Below are positions 45,211 through 54,273 of a stretch of DNA of 64,000 nucleotides, in pieces (the stretch's first letter is position 1; each line of letters begins with the position of its first letter). The DNA is from Herbaspirillum robiniae. GTDB taxonomy: Bacteria; Pseudomonadota; Gammaproteobacteria; Burkholderiales; Burkholderiaceae_D. Where the stretch lies: contig NZ_NJGU01000010.1 in the NCBI RefSeq assembly GCF_002213415.1, positions 221,929-285,928 on the forward strand, read 5' to 3'. The notes beneath the pieces were generated by a model. It was not told where the DNA came from and did no database searches. It saw only the letters and a list, made by a program, of their open reading frames with translations. The translations under genes and the position numbers were made by a program.

Positions 45211-47307
45211 ATGGCGCAGCAAGACGACTTAACCGAATTTTCTTCAGAAGACACCTATCGGCTGCTGGTGGAAGGCGTAACCGACTACGCCATCTACATG
45301 CTCAATCCGGACGGCCGCGTGGCCAACTGGAACAGGGGCGCGCAACGCGCCAAGGGCTATGTCGAACGGGAAGTGATCGGCAAGCATTTCTCGATGTTCT
45401 ACACCGAACGCGACCGCATCGAAGGGCTGCCGCAGCGCGGGCTCGACACCGCCCTGCGCGAAGGCCGCTTCGAAGCTCAGGGCTGGCGCGTGCGCAAGGA
45501 CGGCAGCCTGTTCTGGGCGCACGTCGTGATCGATCCCATCTACCGCAAGGACGGCAAGCTGCTGGGCTACGCCAAGATCACGCGCGACTGCACCGAGCAG
45601 CGCCGCATCGAAGAAGCGCGCCGCGACACCGAGAACCGCTTCCGCCTGCTGGTCGAAGGCATCACCGACTACGCCATCTACATGCTCACCCCCGACGGCA
45701 CCGTCGCCAACTGGAACGCCGGCGCCCAGCGCGCCAAGGGCTATGTCGAGAGCGAGATCGTGGGCAAGCATTTCTCGCTGTTCTACGCCGACGAAGACCG
45801 CGCCGCCGGCCTGCCGCGCAAGAACCTCGACATCGCCCTGCGCGAGGGCAAGTTCGAGGCCGAGGGCTGGCGCTTCCGCAAGGACGGCTCCCGTTTCTGG
45901 GCGCACGTGGTGATCGACCCGATCTACCGCGCCAGCGGCGAGTTGCTGGGTTTCGCCAAGATCACGCGCGACCGCACCGAACAGCTGGAAAGCCGCGAGA
46001 AGATCATCTACCTGGCCCGGCATGACGCCATGACCGGGCTGCCCAACCGCTTGCAGTTCCTGGAGCGGCTCGATGAGGCCATGGCCACGCTGCGTCACGG
46101 CGAGCAGGAAATCGCCGTGATCAGCATCGACCTCGACGGCTTCAAGGAAATCAACGACGCCTTCGGCCATGCCGTCGGCGACCAGGTGCTGTGCGAACTG
46201 GCGCGGCGCATGAAGGCGCTGTCCGGCGAGGGCGAACTGGTGGCGCGCCTGGGCGGCGACGAGTTCGTGGCCTTCAAGGTGTTCCGCCAGGAGCGCGCGC
46301 TGGCCGATTTCATCACGCGCCTGTACCACGCGCTGACCACCGTGCTGCGGCTGACCGGGACCGACATCGCGCCCGGCGCCAGCCTCGGCGTGGCCATGTT
46401 CCCCGGCGACGCGGAAGACCGCGCGCAGCTGCTCAACAACGCCGACCTGGCGATGTACCGCGCCAAGAAAAACCTGGGCGAAAAGATCTGCTTCTACGAG
46501 GCCAACATGGACGAGGCCTCGCGCGCGCGGCGCACCATGGCGCGCGACATCTGGGCCGCACTGGAGCACGGCCAGTTCTTCCTCAACTACCAGATCCAGC
46601 GCGCGGTCGACAGCGCCGAGATCACCGGCTACGAAGTGCTGCTGCGCTGGAAGCATCCGGTGCACGGCATGGTGTCGCCGGCGGTGTTCATTCCCATCGC
46701 CGAAGAATGCGGCGCCATCGGCGCCATCGGCGACTGGGTGCTGGAGCACGCCTGTCGCGAGGCGGCGCGATGGGGCCTGCAGCCGCGCGTGGCCGTCAAC
46801 CTGTCGGCGATGCAGCTGTCCAACGCCGCGCTGGTTGAGAAGGTGCGTTCGGTGCTGGCCTCCAGCGGCCTGCCGGCGTCGCGCCTGGAGCTCGAAGTCA
46901 CCGAGACTGCCATCATCGCCGACCGCGACCGCGCGCTGCACCTGCTGCAGCAATTGAAGGCGATGGGCGTGACCATCGCCATGGACGATTTCGGCAGCGG
47001 CTACTCCTCGCTGGAAACGCTGCGCTCCTTCCCCTTCGACAAGATCAAGCTGGACCGCAGCTTCATCAGCGAGCTGGAAACCAGCAAGCAGGCCAAGGCC
47101 TTCGTGCGCGCCATCCTGGCGCTGGGCCACAGCCTGAACGTGTCGGTGCTGGCCGAAGGCGTGGAGACCGAAGCCCAGCGCGCCATCCTGCAGCAGGAGG
47201 GCTGCCAGGAAGGGCAGGGCTTCCTATTCGGCCGCCCGGCCACGCTGGAGAGCCTGGCCGGACAGGGCGTGATCGAAGCCCCGGATCTGGCCGCGCGCAG
47301 CGCCTGA
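45211..47307 (+). CDS. PAS-PAS-GGDEF-EAL cyclic-di-GMP protein
   Basis: A 698-residue cytoplasmic protein. Two tandem PAS domains start at residues 16 and 144 and are about three-quarters identical by eye (RLLVEG.TDYAIYML.PDG.VANWN). GGDEF motif GGDEF is at 348-352, without an RxxD inhibitory site, so the cyclase should be active and not product-inhibited. The EAL domain (~440-690) has EVL at 475-477 instead of EAL, but keeps the DDFGSGYSSL metal and catalytic block and the VAEGVET block, so phosphodiesterase activity is likely. Such twin-domain proteins shift c-di-GMP either way in response to the PAS signal. Confidence 0.93.
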   Translation: MAQQDDLTEFSSEDTYRLLVEGVTDYAIYMLNPDGRVANWNRGAQRAKGYVEREVIGKHFSMFYTERDRIEGLPQRGLDTALREGRFEAQGWRVRKDGSLFWAHVVIDPIYRKDGKLLGYAKITRDCTEQRRIEEARRDTENRFRLLVEGITDYAIYMLTPDGTVANWNAGAQRAKGYVESEIVGKHFSLFYADEDRAAGLPRKNLDIALREGKFEAEGWRFRKDGSRFWAHVVIDPIYRASGELLGFAKITRDRTEQLESREKIIYLARHDAMTGLPNRLQFLERLDEAMATLRHGEQEIAVISIDLDGFKEINDAFGHAVGDQVLCELARRMKALSGEGELVARLGGDEFVAFKVFRQERALADFITRLYHALTTVLRLTGTDIAPGASLGVAMFPGDAEDRAQLLNNADLAMYRAKKNLGEKICFYEANMDEASRARRTMARDIWAALEHGQFFLNYQIQRAVDSAEITGYEVLLRWKHPVHGMVSPAVFIPIAEECGAIGAIGDWVLEHACREAARWGLQPRVAVNLSAMQLSNAALVEKVRSVLASSGLPASRLELEVTETAIIADRDRALHLLQQLKAMGVTIAMDDFGSGYSSLETLRSFPFDKIKLDRSFISELETSKQAKAFVRAILALGHSLNVSVLAEGVETEAQRAILQQEGCQEGQGFLFGRPATLESLAGQGVIEAPDLAARSA

Positions 47308-47416
47308 GTACGTAAACGTTTGCATGGGGGCGGGAGGCCGGCGCTTCGGCGCTCCCGGCAAGCCCGGCCAAAATCGCTTACGCTGCACGCTGTTCCTTTC
47401 CATCGGCACGGCTTTC

Positions 47417-48301
47417 ATGAACGACATCCCGCAAGCAGGCACGCCAGCAGAGGCATCCGAGGACCAGCTGGATGCGCTTGCGCACCTGCTGCTTACCCAC
47501 CGCAAGGTGCTGGTCTTGAGCGGCGCCGGCATCAGCACCGCCTCCGGCATTCCCGATTATCGCGACGACGACGGCGTGCGCCGCGGCCGCCTGCCGATCC
47601 AGGGCGAGGAGTTCCGCCATTCGGAAGCCGCCCGCAAGCGCTACTGGGCGCGCAGCATGCTCGGCTGGCCGCGCCTGGCCCAGGCCAAACCGAACGCGGC
47701 GCACCGCGCCATCGCGCAGCTGCAGGCCTCGGGCCATGTCGCCGCGGTGCTGACCCAGAACGTCGACGGCCTGCACCAGCAGGCCGGCACGCGCCGGGTG
47801 ATCGAGCTGCACGGCAGCATCCACGCGGTGCGTTGCCTGTCCTGCGGCACGCTCTACGAGCGCGCGCAGATCCAGAACGAACTGGAGCAGTTCAACCCGG
47901 CGCTGGCGCAGGCCGAAGCCGTCATCCTGCCCGACGGCGATGCCCAGCTGGAGCCCGATGCCGACGCCGCCTTCCATGTGCCGTCCTGCAGCCGCTGCGG
48001 CGGCATGCTGCAGCCCGACGTGGTGTTCTTCGGCGACGGCGTGCCGGTGGCGCGCGGCGCCGAGGCCGAGCAGGCCGCGCGCGACTGCGACGCCATGCTG
48101 GTGGTCGGTTCTTCGCTGATGGTGCTGTCGGGCTTTCGTTTCGCGCGCATGGTCGCCGAGGCAGGCAAGCCGGTGGCGGCGATCAACCGCGGCGTGACCC
48201 GGGCCGATCCGCTGCTGGCGTTCAAGATTGCGGCGTCCGCCGAATCGGTGCTTCCGCGCCTGGCGACGCTGGTGGCAGGTCGTAGCGGGCCGAGCGCCTG
48301 A
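47417..48301 (+). CDS. Sir2-family NAD-dependent protein deacylase
   Basis: A 294-residue sirtuin: NAD-binding LVLSGAGISTASGIPDYRDDDG, TQNVDGLHQQAG, catalytic His in VIELHGSIHAVRC, and a four-Cys zinc module (CLSCG ... CSRCGG). The gene's longer open frame upstream is excluded; ATG at 47417 fits the family. The domain loop with RDDDGVRR resembles class II (SIRT4-like) bacterial sirtuins. The final 80 bases overlap, tail to tail, with the convergent MFS gene. Confidence 0.93.
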   Translation: MNDIPQAGTPAEASEDQLDALAHLLLTHRKVLVLSGAGISTASGIPDYRDDDGVRRGRLPIQGEEFRHSEAARKRYWARSMLGWPRLAQAKPNAAHRAIAQLQASGHVAAVLTQNVDGLHQQAGTRRVIELHGSIHAVRCLSCGTLYERAQIQNELEQFNPALAQAEAVILPDGDAQLEPDADAAFHVPSCSRCGGMLQPDVVFFGDGVPVARGAEAEQAARDCDAMLVVGSSLMVLSGFRFARMVAEAGKPVAAINRGVTRADPLLAFKIAASAESVLPRLATLVAGRSGPSA

Positions 48302-49793
48302 CCGACCAGGCGACCACGGCCGCCGCGCACAGCGCCAGCAACGCGGCCGCCGTGAAGACATGCGAGAAGCCCGCGCCGTAGGCGTGGCGCGCCGCGCTGA
48401 TGGCGGCTTCCCGTTGCTGCGGATAGAGCTGCGCCGCGTCGGCGAAGTCGCCCGCCATGGCGCGCGCGACGAACTCCCTCAGCTGCGCGCCGGACGCGTC
48501 CAGCGGCGCCAGCGCCTTCTCCATCGCCGAGCGCGCGCCTTCGGCCAGCACCGCCCCCAGCCCCGCAAAGCCCGCCAGCACGCCGGTGAAGCGCGAGGTG
48601 GTGCTGATGCCCGACGCCATGCCCGCGCGTTCGCGCGGCACGTTGCCCATGATGCCCTTTTGCGTTTCGCCGTTGAGCAGGCCGCCGCCGCTGCCCAGCA
48701 CCGCCATGCCGGCCACGGTGAGCGCAGCGCCGTCGGCGCGTGCGGCCAGCATCATGATGAGGTTGCCCAGCGCGGTGATGCACAGGCCCAGCGCCAGGAT
48801 ATGTGGCGAAGGAAGATGCCGCGCCAGCCGCCGTCCCAGCTGCGGCAACAGCAGCATGGCCAGCGCGAAGGGCAGCATCGCCAGTCCCGCCGCCACCGCG
48901 CTCAGGCCGCGCGCGTTCTGCAGGTAGAGCGGCAGCAGCGAGGCCATCACCTGCGCCGAGGCGGCATAGGCGAACATCGCCGCCACCGCGCCGACGAAAC
49001 CGGGCGAACGGAACAGCGACAGGTCCAGCATGGGATGCGCGCGCCGGCGCTCGACGGCGATGAACAGCGCGAATAAAAAAGCGCCGCCCAGGGCGCGAAC
49101 GACGCAAGCAACGCTGCTCCAGCCGCGCTCGGGTCCGGTGATCAGGGCCCAGGTCAGCAGGAAGACGGCGCTGGAGAAAGACAGGATGCCCGGCACGTCC
49201 AGCGGACGCGGGGCGGGATTCTTCGATTCCGGAATATTGCGCAGCACCGCCGCGGCCAGCACCAGGCAGATCGGCAGGTTGACCGCGAAGGCCCAGCGCC
49301 AGCCGAGCGCGGCGTTGATGGCGCCGCCGATCAGCGGCGAGAGCACCATGGTCAGTCCCATGATGCCGCCCCAGACCGCCCAGGCGCGCGCGCGTTCGCC
49401 CTCGTCGTGGAAGGCGTGGCCGATCACCGCCAGCGCCGGCGCGAGCAGGAAGGCCGCGCCCACGCCTTGCGCCGCGCGCGCCGCGTACAGCGCCTGTGCG
49501 CTGGGCGCCCAGGCGCAGGCCAGCGAAGCCAGCGCGAACAGGCCGATGCCGCACAGGAACACGCGCTTGCGCCCATAGCGGTCGGCCACCGAGCCGGCCG
49601 GCAGCAGCAGCGCCGCAAAGCACAGCACGTAGCTGCTCACCACCCACTCGATGTCGGCGAAGGAAGCGCCCAGCTCGCGCGCGATGGTGGGCAGCACGAT
49701 GCCGACCACGTTGGTGTCCAGCACCGTCATGGCGCAGCCCAGCGAGCCGGTCAGCAAAACCCGCCCGGCGGCGGTTGAAAACAGGGTGCGCAT
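48222..49793 (-). CDS. MFS transporter, DHA2 (EmrB/QacA-like) family
   Basis: A 523-residue protein with about 14 TM helices. TM1 TVLDTNVVGIVLPTIAREL, VSSYVLCFAALLLPAGSVADRYGRKRVF (motif A), and AARAAQGVGAAFLLAPALAVI (motif C region) point to the DHA2 drug exporters. Its C-terminal ~27 codons overlap the sirtuin gene on the other strand. It follows a GlcG/HbpS-like gene at 34 bp and probably shares its promoter, opposite to a LysR regulator. Substrate unknown. Confidence 0.9.
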   Translation of the reverse strand: MRTLFSTAAGRVLLTGSLGCAMTVLDTNVVGIVLPTIARELGASFADIEWVVSSYVLCFAALLLPAGSVADRYGRKRVFLCGIGLFALASLACAWAPSAQALYAARAAQGVGAAFLLAPALAVIGHAFHDEGERARAWAVWGGIMGLTMVLSPLIGGAINAALGWRWAFAVNLPICLVLAAAVLRNIPESKNPAPRPLDVPGILSFSSAVFLLTWALITGPERGWSSVACVVRALGGAFLFALFIAVERRRAHPMLDLSLFRSPGFVGAVAAMFAYAASAQVMASLLPLYLQNARGLSAVAAGLAMLPFALAMLLLPQLGRRLARHLPSPHILALGLCITALGNLIMMLAARADGAALTVAGMAVLGSGGGLLNGETQKGIMGNVPRERAGMASGISTTSRFTGVLAGFAGLGAVLAEGARSAMEKALAPLDASGAQLREFVARAMAGDFADAAQLYPQQREAAISAARHAYGAGFSHVFTAAALLALCAAAVVAWSVRRSARYDLPPASPGAEAPIRRTPQS

Positions 49794-49827
49794 GGCGTCT
49801 CCTCCTCGCTCCTGATGGACTTGTCGC

Positions 49828-50307
49828 TTACTTCAGCGCGGCCGCGCCGGCCTTGGCGATCTCTTCGTCATGCTGCGGCGTGTCGGCGGATACGCCGATG
49901 GCGCCCACGATCTGGCCGTCGGCCACCAGCGGCACGCCGCCGCGCATCAGCACGAAGCCGCGCGCCGTGGCGGCGGCCGGACGGCTGCCGTTGATCGCGT
50001 CTTCCAGCGCGCCGCTGGGACGGCGGAAGAGCGCCGCCGTGCGCGCCTTGCCCGGCGCGATCTCGACGCCGGCCGGCACGGCCGCGTTGTCCATGCGCAC
50101 CAGCGCCAGCGGCAGGCCGGCGGCGTCGACCACGGAGATCACGCACGGCCAGTTCTCGGCCTGGGCCTTGGCCTGCGCGGCCTGGATCACTTGCTGGGCG
50201 GCAGCCAGCGTGAGCACCGGCTGGGTCGGCAGGTTGGCCGCCGATGCCAGCTGCGCGGCGCACAGCAGGGCGGAACCCAGGGTGAGGGAGAGGGCGTTCT
50301 TGAACAT
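49828..50307 (-). CDS. GlcG/HbpS-family heme-binding-like secreted protein
   Basis: A 159-residue protein with a signal peptide (residues 1-23, ALLCAAQLASAA). The body LTLAAAQQVIQAAQAKAQAENWPCVISVVDAAGLPLALVRMDNA... GVPLVADGQIVGAIGVSADT is the GlcG/HbpS (DUF336) fold. Family members bind heme or are linked with oxidation of glycolate and other metabolites. It leads a two-gene unit with the MFS exporter. The ATG at 50307 (GGAGCC before it) is preferred over upstream in-frame codons, since it gives a proper signal peptide. Confidence 0.88.
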   Translation of the reverse strand: MFKNALSLTLGSALLCAAQLASAANLPTQPVLTLAAAQQVIQAAQAKAQAENWPCVISVVDAAGLPLALVRMDNAAVPAGVEIAPGKARTAALFRRPSGALEDAINGSRPAAATARGFVLMRGGVPLVADGQIVGAIGVSADTPQHDEEIAKAGAAALK

Positions 50308-50392
50308 GTTCGGCTCCTTGAAAAAAGCGGATTGGGAGGAGGCACCATTCAACCAGCGCCTATAATTCGCTTCAATACCTATATTTTTCAAT

Positions 50393-50415
50393 TTAATTAG
50401 CCTGTAACTAATTAA
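50393..50415. promoter_or_regulatory. LysR operator between glcG-like and lysR genes
   Basis: Perfect inverted repeat TTAATTAG-N7-CTAATTAA, ending 19 bp before the lysR start. It is AT-rich within a GC-rich genome and contains a T-N11-A LysR box. It is well placed to control both divergent units. Confidence 0.7.
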
Positions 50416-50434
50416 AAAAAAGGAGCGATGCACC

Positions 50435-51343
50435 ATGGAACTGCGTCACCTGCGGTACTTCCTGACCGTGGCCGAACAGCTGCACTTCGCCCGCGCCGCC
50501 GAGATCCTCGACATCGCGCCGCCCACGCTGTCGGTGCAGATCCAAGAGATCGAGCGCAAGCTGCAGGTGCAGCTGTTCGTGCGCACCAAGCGCTCGGTGG
50601 CGCTGACCTCGGCCGGCGAGGCCTTCGCCGAAGAGGCGCGCGCGGTGCTGGCGCAGTTCGACCAGGCGCTCAACGTCGGCCGGCGCGCCGGGCGCGGCGA
50701 ACTGGGCAAGGTGGAGATCGGCTATGTCGGCTCGGCCGTCTTCGGCGGCATCCTGCAGCAGCAGATCAGCGCGTTTCGCAGCGACTGGCCGCAGGCCACG
50801 GTGCAGGCGCGCGAATGGCCGATGGACCAGCTCTCCGACGCGCTGGAAGAGGGCAAGATCGACATCGCCTTCGTGCGCATGCCCATCGCGCTGGCGGCGT
50901 CGTTGCAGGCGCATGTGCTGCTGCGCGACCGCTTCTGCCTGGCGCTGCCGGCCGAGCATGCGCTGGCCGGCGGCGCCGGCGCAATCAGGGCGCGCGCGCT
51001 GGCCGGCGAAGCCTTCATCCTGCCCGAGCAGGAGCTGGGCGCGCGCGAGGTGTATCGCCGCGGCGGCTTCTCGCCGCGCAGCGAGAGCCGGCCCGGCAGC
51101 CTGCTGGCGGTGCTGGCCGAAGTGTCGGTCGGCGCCGGCGTGGCGGTGGTGCCGGGCGTGCTGACCGAGGTGGTGAAGCTGCCCAACGTGGTGTACCGGC
51201 CACTGGCCGGCGCGCCCATCGCCTCGGAGGTGGCCGCCGTGTTCCGTCGTTTCGAGCGCTCGCCGGCCGTTCGCAACATGGTGGCGGCCGTGCGCAAGAG
51301 CGCGCCGCTGCAGGTGGCAACGGTGGCGGTGGCGGCGGGCTAG
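50435..51343 (+). CDS. LysR-family transcriptional regulator
   Basis: A 302-residue LysR protein: HTH MELRHLRYFLTVAEQLHFARAAEILDIAPPTLSVQIQEIERKLQVQLF, followed by the effector domain (IGYVGSAVFGGILQQQISAFR). The MELRHLRYF start puts it in the CysB/BenM-like bulk of the family. An AGGAG site lies before the ATG at 50435. Divergent from glcG-like/MFS genes, with a strong dyad between them. It is also 92 bp upstream of the DszC-like gene, so it could control sulfur genes instead. Confidence 0.92.
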   Translation: MELRHLRYFLTVAEQLHFARAAEILDIAPPTLSVQIQEIERKLQVQLFVRTKRSVALTSAGEAFAEEARAVLAQFDQALNVGRRAGRGELGKVEIGYVGSAVFGGILQQQISAFRSDWPQATVQAREWPMDQLSDALEEGKIDIAFVRMPIALAASLQAHVLLRDRFCLALPAEHALAGGAGAIRARALAGEAFILPEQELGAREVYRRGGFSPRSESRPGSLLAVLAEVSVGAGVAVVPGVLTEVVKLPNVVYRPLAGAPIASEVAAVFRRFERSPAVRNMVAAVRKSAPLQVATVAVAAG

Positions 51344-51435
51344 GTCGCCGCATATCGATATCTGTTTTCCTTCCTTCAGCAACACCGCATCGCTGCCAGA
51401 TAATCCTTGCACGCTTCCCGCTTGCAAAGGACATC

Positions 51436-52641
51436 ATGAGCACTTCTCTTCACGCCTCGTCCGAGGCGCTGCATCAACGCTTTTCCGACCTGTTCGCCCG
51501 CATCGCCGAAGGCGCGGTGGCGCGCGAGAACGACCGCCGCCTGCCCTACGAGGAAGTGCGCCAGCTCAAGGAAGCCGGTTTCTCGGCGCTGCGCGTGCCC
51601 AAGGAGCTGGGCGGCTCCGGCGTCAGCCTGGAGGATTTCTTCTACGTGCTGATCAGGCTGGGCGAGGCCGAGTCCAACCTGCCGCAGATCCTGCGCGTGA
51701 ACGCCGGCTTCACCGAACTGCTGCATGAGCGCAAGGACGACGCCGACACCCGCCGCTGGCTGGGCGTGATCGGCAGCGGCAAGACCTTCGGCGCCTCGAC
51801 CTCGGAGCGCAACGCCGCCACCGGCAACTCCGCATTGCTGGAGAAGGACGCCGACGGCCGGCTGCGCCTGAACGGCGAGAAGTACTATTCCACCGGCACG
51901 CTCTACGCCGACTGGGTGCTGGTGCGCGCGCACGACAGCGAGTCCGACTTCAACGTGCTGGTGCAGGCCGACGCCAAGGGCGTGGAGCGCATCGACGACT
52001 GGGACGGCTTCGGCCAGCGCCTGACCGGCAGCGGCACCACGCGCTTCCACAACGTGCCGGTGCCGCAGGACCAGGTGCTGGACCGCTACCAGGTCTCGCA
52101 GCCGCGCCGCAACAGCATCATCACCTCCTTCTACCAGACCTTCCACCTGGCCACGCTGTCGGGCATCGCGCGCGCCGCGCTGCGCGACGCGGTGGCTTTC
52201 ACGCAGCCGCGCACCCGTACTTTCGGCGTGCCGGGCAACTCCAGCCCGCGCGAAAACCCGCTGGTGCATCGCGTGGTCGGGCGCCTGGCCAGCCTGGCCT
52301 GGTCGGCCGAGCAGCTGACTCTGTCGATCGCGCGCGAGCAGGATGCCCTGAACGCCGCGCGCCGCGCCGGCACCGTCACCACCGAGGACTACAACGCGCT
52401 CGACATCCACACCTTCCAGGCGCAGCAGGTCGTCATCGGCCAGGTGCTGGAAGCGACCACGCTGCTGTTCGAAGTCGGCGGCGCCTCGGCCACCAGCGAA
52501 ACCCGCCGGCTCGACCGCCACTGGCGCAACGCCCGCACGCTGGCCTCGCACAACCCGGCGATCCAGCGCGAGGCAGCGGTCGGCAACTACCACCTCAACG
52601 GCGAGCCGCACAACGAGCGTTTCGGCAGCGGCTATGCGTGA
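51436..52641 (+). CDS. Acyl-CoA dehydrogenase-fold flavin monooxygenase (DszC/SfnC-like)
   Basis: A 401-residue protein with the acyl-CoA dehydrogenase fold: LKEAGFSALRVPKELGGSGVSLEDFFYVLIRLGEAESNLPQILR, then TFGASTSERNA, GEKYYSTGTLYADWVLVRA and the C-terminal helical domain. The missing catalytic Glu region and the LGEADSN-type block fit the FMNH2-dependent monooxygenase branch (DszC, SfnC) used to oxidise organosulfur compounds, rather than true dehydrogenases. It is followed by a MetQ-like binding protein and, past a repeat cluster, a DszA-like monooxygenase. ATG at 51436 follows AAAGGACATC. Confidence 0.85.
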   Translation: MSTSLHASSEALHQRFSDLFARIAEGAVARENDRRLPYEEVRQLKEAGFSALRVPKELGGSGVSLEDFFYVLIRLGEAESNLPQILRVNAGFTELLHERKDDADTRRWLGVIGSGKTFGASTSERNAATGNSALLEKDADGRLRLNGEKYYSTGTLYADWVLVRAHDSESDFNVLVQADAKGVERIDDWDGFGQRLTGSGTTRFHNVPVPQDQVLDRYQVSQPRRNSIITSFYQTFHLATLSGIARAALRDAVAFTQPRTRTFGVPGNSSPRENPLVHRVVGRLASLAWSAEQLTLSIAREQDALNAARRAGTVTTEDYNALDIHTFQAQQVVIGQVLEATTLLFEVGGASATSETRRLDRHWRNARTLASHNPAIQREAAVGNYHLNGEPHNERFGSGYA

Positions 52642-52780
52642 GCCCGCGCAGTGTCGATGTCCGCTCATCGCCGAACGGATATCGACATGCGGATAACTTC
52701 GTTCTGCTGAGCCGGGCGGGTCAATACACTTTCTGCAGTCTTCATTTCCATGACCCGACAGAAAAGAAAGTGACCCGCCC

Positions 52781-53608
52781 ATGTTCCAGCGTCTCCTGTT
52801 TGCGGTGCTGTTGTCCGCCGCCATTCTTCCCGTTCTCCCCAGTGCCCAGGCCGCCCCGCAAGACCGCGAGCTGAAGGTCGGCTTCGTGCCCGGTCCCTAT
52901 ATCGACGAATTCAAGCTGGGCGTGCAGCCCGAGCTGGAGAAGAAGGGCTACAAGATCCGTTTCTATGAATTCTCCACCGGGCTGGAAGCCAACAGTGCCG
53001 TCTTCAAGGGCGACATCGACGCCAACGTGATGCAGCACACGGTCTTCCTCGATTCATACAACGAGCGCAACAAGACCGACCTGGTCGGCATCGTCCAGGT
53101 GCCCACGCCGCCGATGGGGCTCTATTCCAAAAAACATAAGGATCTGAAGAGCCTGAAGAAGGGCTTCACCGTCGCCGTGCCCAATGACCCGGTCAACCTG
53201 CAGCGCGCGCTGTGGATCCTGCAACGCCTGGGCTGGATCAGGATCCGCGAGAACAAGCCGGTCGACGTCACCGAGCTGGACGTGGTGGAGAACAAGGTCG
53301 GCCTGAAGCTGGTGCTGCTGGAAAACGCCCAGGGCCCGCGCGCGCTGGACGACGCCGACTTCGCCGCGATCCAGGGCAACTTCGCCATCTTCGCCAAGCT
53401 CAAGCTGTCCGAAGCCTTCATCCTGGAAGACATGAAGTCGCCCTACATCAACGTGCTGGCGGTGAAGAAGACGCGGCAGTCCGATGCCTATGCACGCGAT
53501 CTGGTGGAGGCGTATCGCTCCGAGAATTTCCAGAAGGCGATTCGCGGGGAGCGGTTCTACGACGGGTTTGCGTTGCCGGATTACTTTGGCGCTGCGAAGA
53601 GCAACTGA
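52781..53608 (+). CDS. MetQ/NlpA-family substrate-binding protein
   Basis: A 275-residue periplasmic protein with a signal peptide (residues 1-24, ILPVLPSAQA) but no lipobox Cys, so it should be soluble. The fold is MetQ-like: LKVGFVPGPYIDEFKLGVQPELEKKGYKIRFYEFSTGLEANSAV, DANVMQHTVFL, VAVPNDPVNLQRALWILQRLGWI. Methionine or another sulfur compound is the likely ligand. No MetI/MetN genes are adjacent. Position beside DszC-like and DszA-like genes suggests a sulfur-scavenging unit. Confidence 0.9.
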   Translation: MFQRLLFAVLLSAAILPVLPSAQAAPQDRELKVGFVPGPYIDEFKLGVQPELEKKGYKIRFYEFSTGLEANSAVFKGDIDANVMQHTVFLDSYNERNKTDLVGIVQVPTPPMGLYSKKHKDLKSLKKGFTVAVPNDPVNLQRALWILQRLGWIRIRENKPVDVTELDVVENKVGLKLVLLENAQGPRALDDADFAAIQGNFAIFAKLKLSEAFILEDMKSPYINVLAVKKTRQSDAYARDLVEAYRSENFQKAIRGERFYDGFALPDYFGAAKSN

Positions 53609-53661
53609 TGCGGGCTGGTTTGCTGGCACGTGATCCGTTGTTCCGGTGAGGGGCTGTGCCT

Positions 53662-54245
53662 GTGACGTTCGTTGCGCCCGACCGGCGTCGGAGCGGCGCG
53701 GCAAACGTCGCTGGGTCCTGACTGTCGTCAGGACGACAGGGTGTTGGGAGCGGGGACGCTATGCGGTCGATTTGGCTTCGACCTCTCCGGCCTAACGTTT
53801 CGGCGATCGATAAGGTTCGGAAGCTTATATGGTTCGGGCAACCGATAACCCATAATCCGTCGTCCCAGCGAAAGCTGGGACCCAGTGACGTTCGTTGTGC
53901 CTGACCGGCGTCGGAGCGGCGCGAGTAACGCCACTGGGTCCTGACTTTCGTCAGGACGACAGGGTAACTGATAACCCATAATCCGTCGTCCCAGCGAAAG
54001 CTGGGACCCAGTGACGTTCGTTGTGCCTGACCGGCGTCGGAGCGGCGCGAGTAACGTCACTGGGTCCTGACTTTCGTCAGGACGACAGCGCGTTGGCAGC
54101 GGGGACGCTATGCGGTCGATTTGGCTTCGACCTCTCCGACCTAACGTTTCGGTGATCGATAAGGTTCGGGAAGCTTGTATGGTTCGGGCAACCGATAACC
54201 CATAATCCGTCGTCCCGGCGAAAGCTGGGACCCAGTGACGTTCGT
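53662..54245. repeat. REPIN-like cluster of inverted and direct repeats
   Basis: This 665-bp non-coding gap (53609-54273) is almost all repeats. Two full elements (53858-53960 and 53984-54086, period 126 bp) each consist of two REP-like hairpins in opposite orientation: a left arm GTCGTCCCAGCGAAAGCTGG and a right arm TCCTGACTTTCGTCAGGACG, both flanked by CCCAGTGACGTT or its complement. A right half alone lies at 53662-53737 and a left half alone at 54208-54245. A 109-bp segment (53742-53850) recurs at 54091-54199, so 53662-53896 and 54011-54245 form a ~235-bp direct repeat. No gene is supported. Confidence 0.9.
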
Positions 54246-54273
54246 GGTGAAGAAAGAAAAGGGAAAAGGCCGC

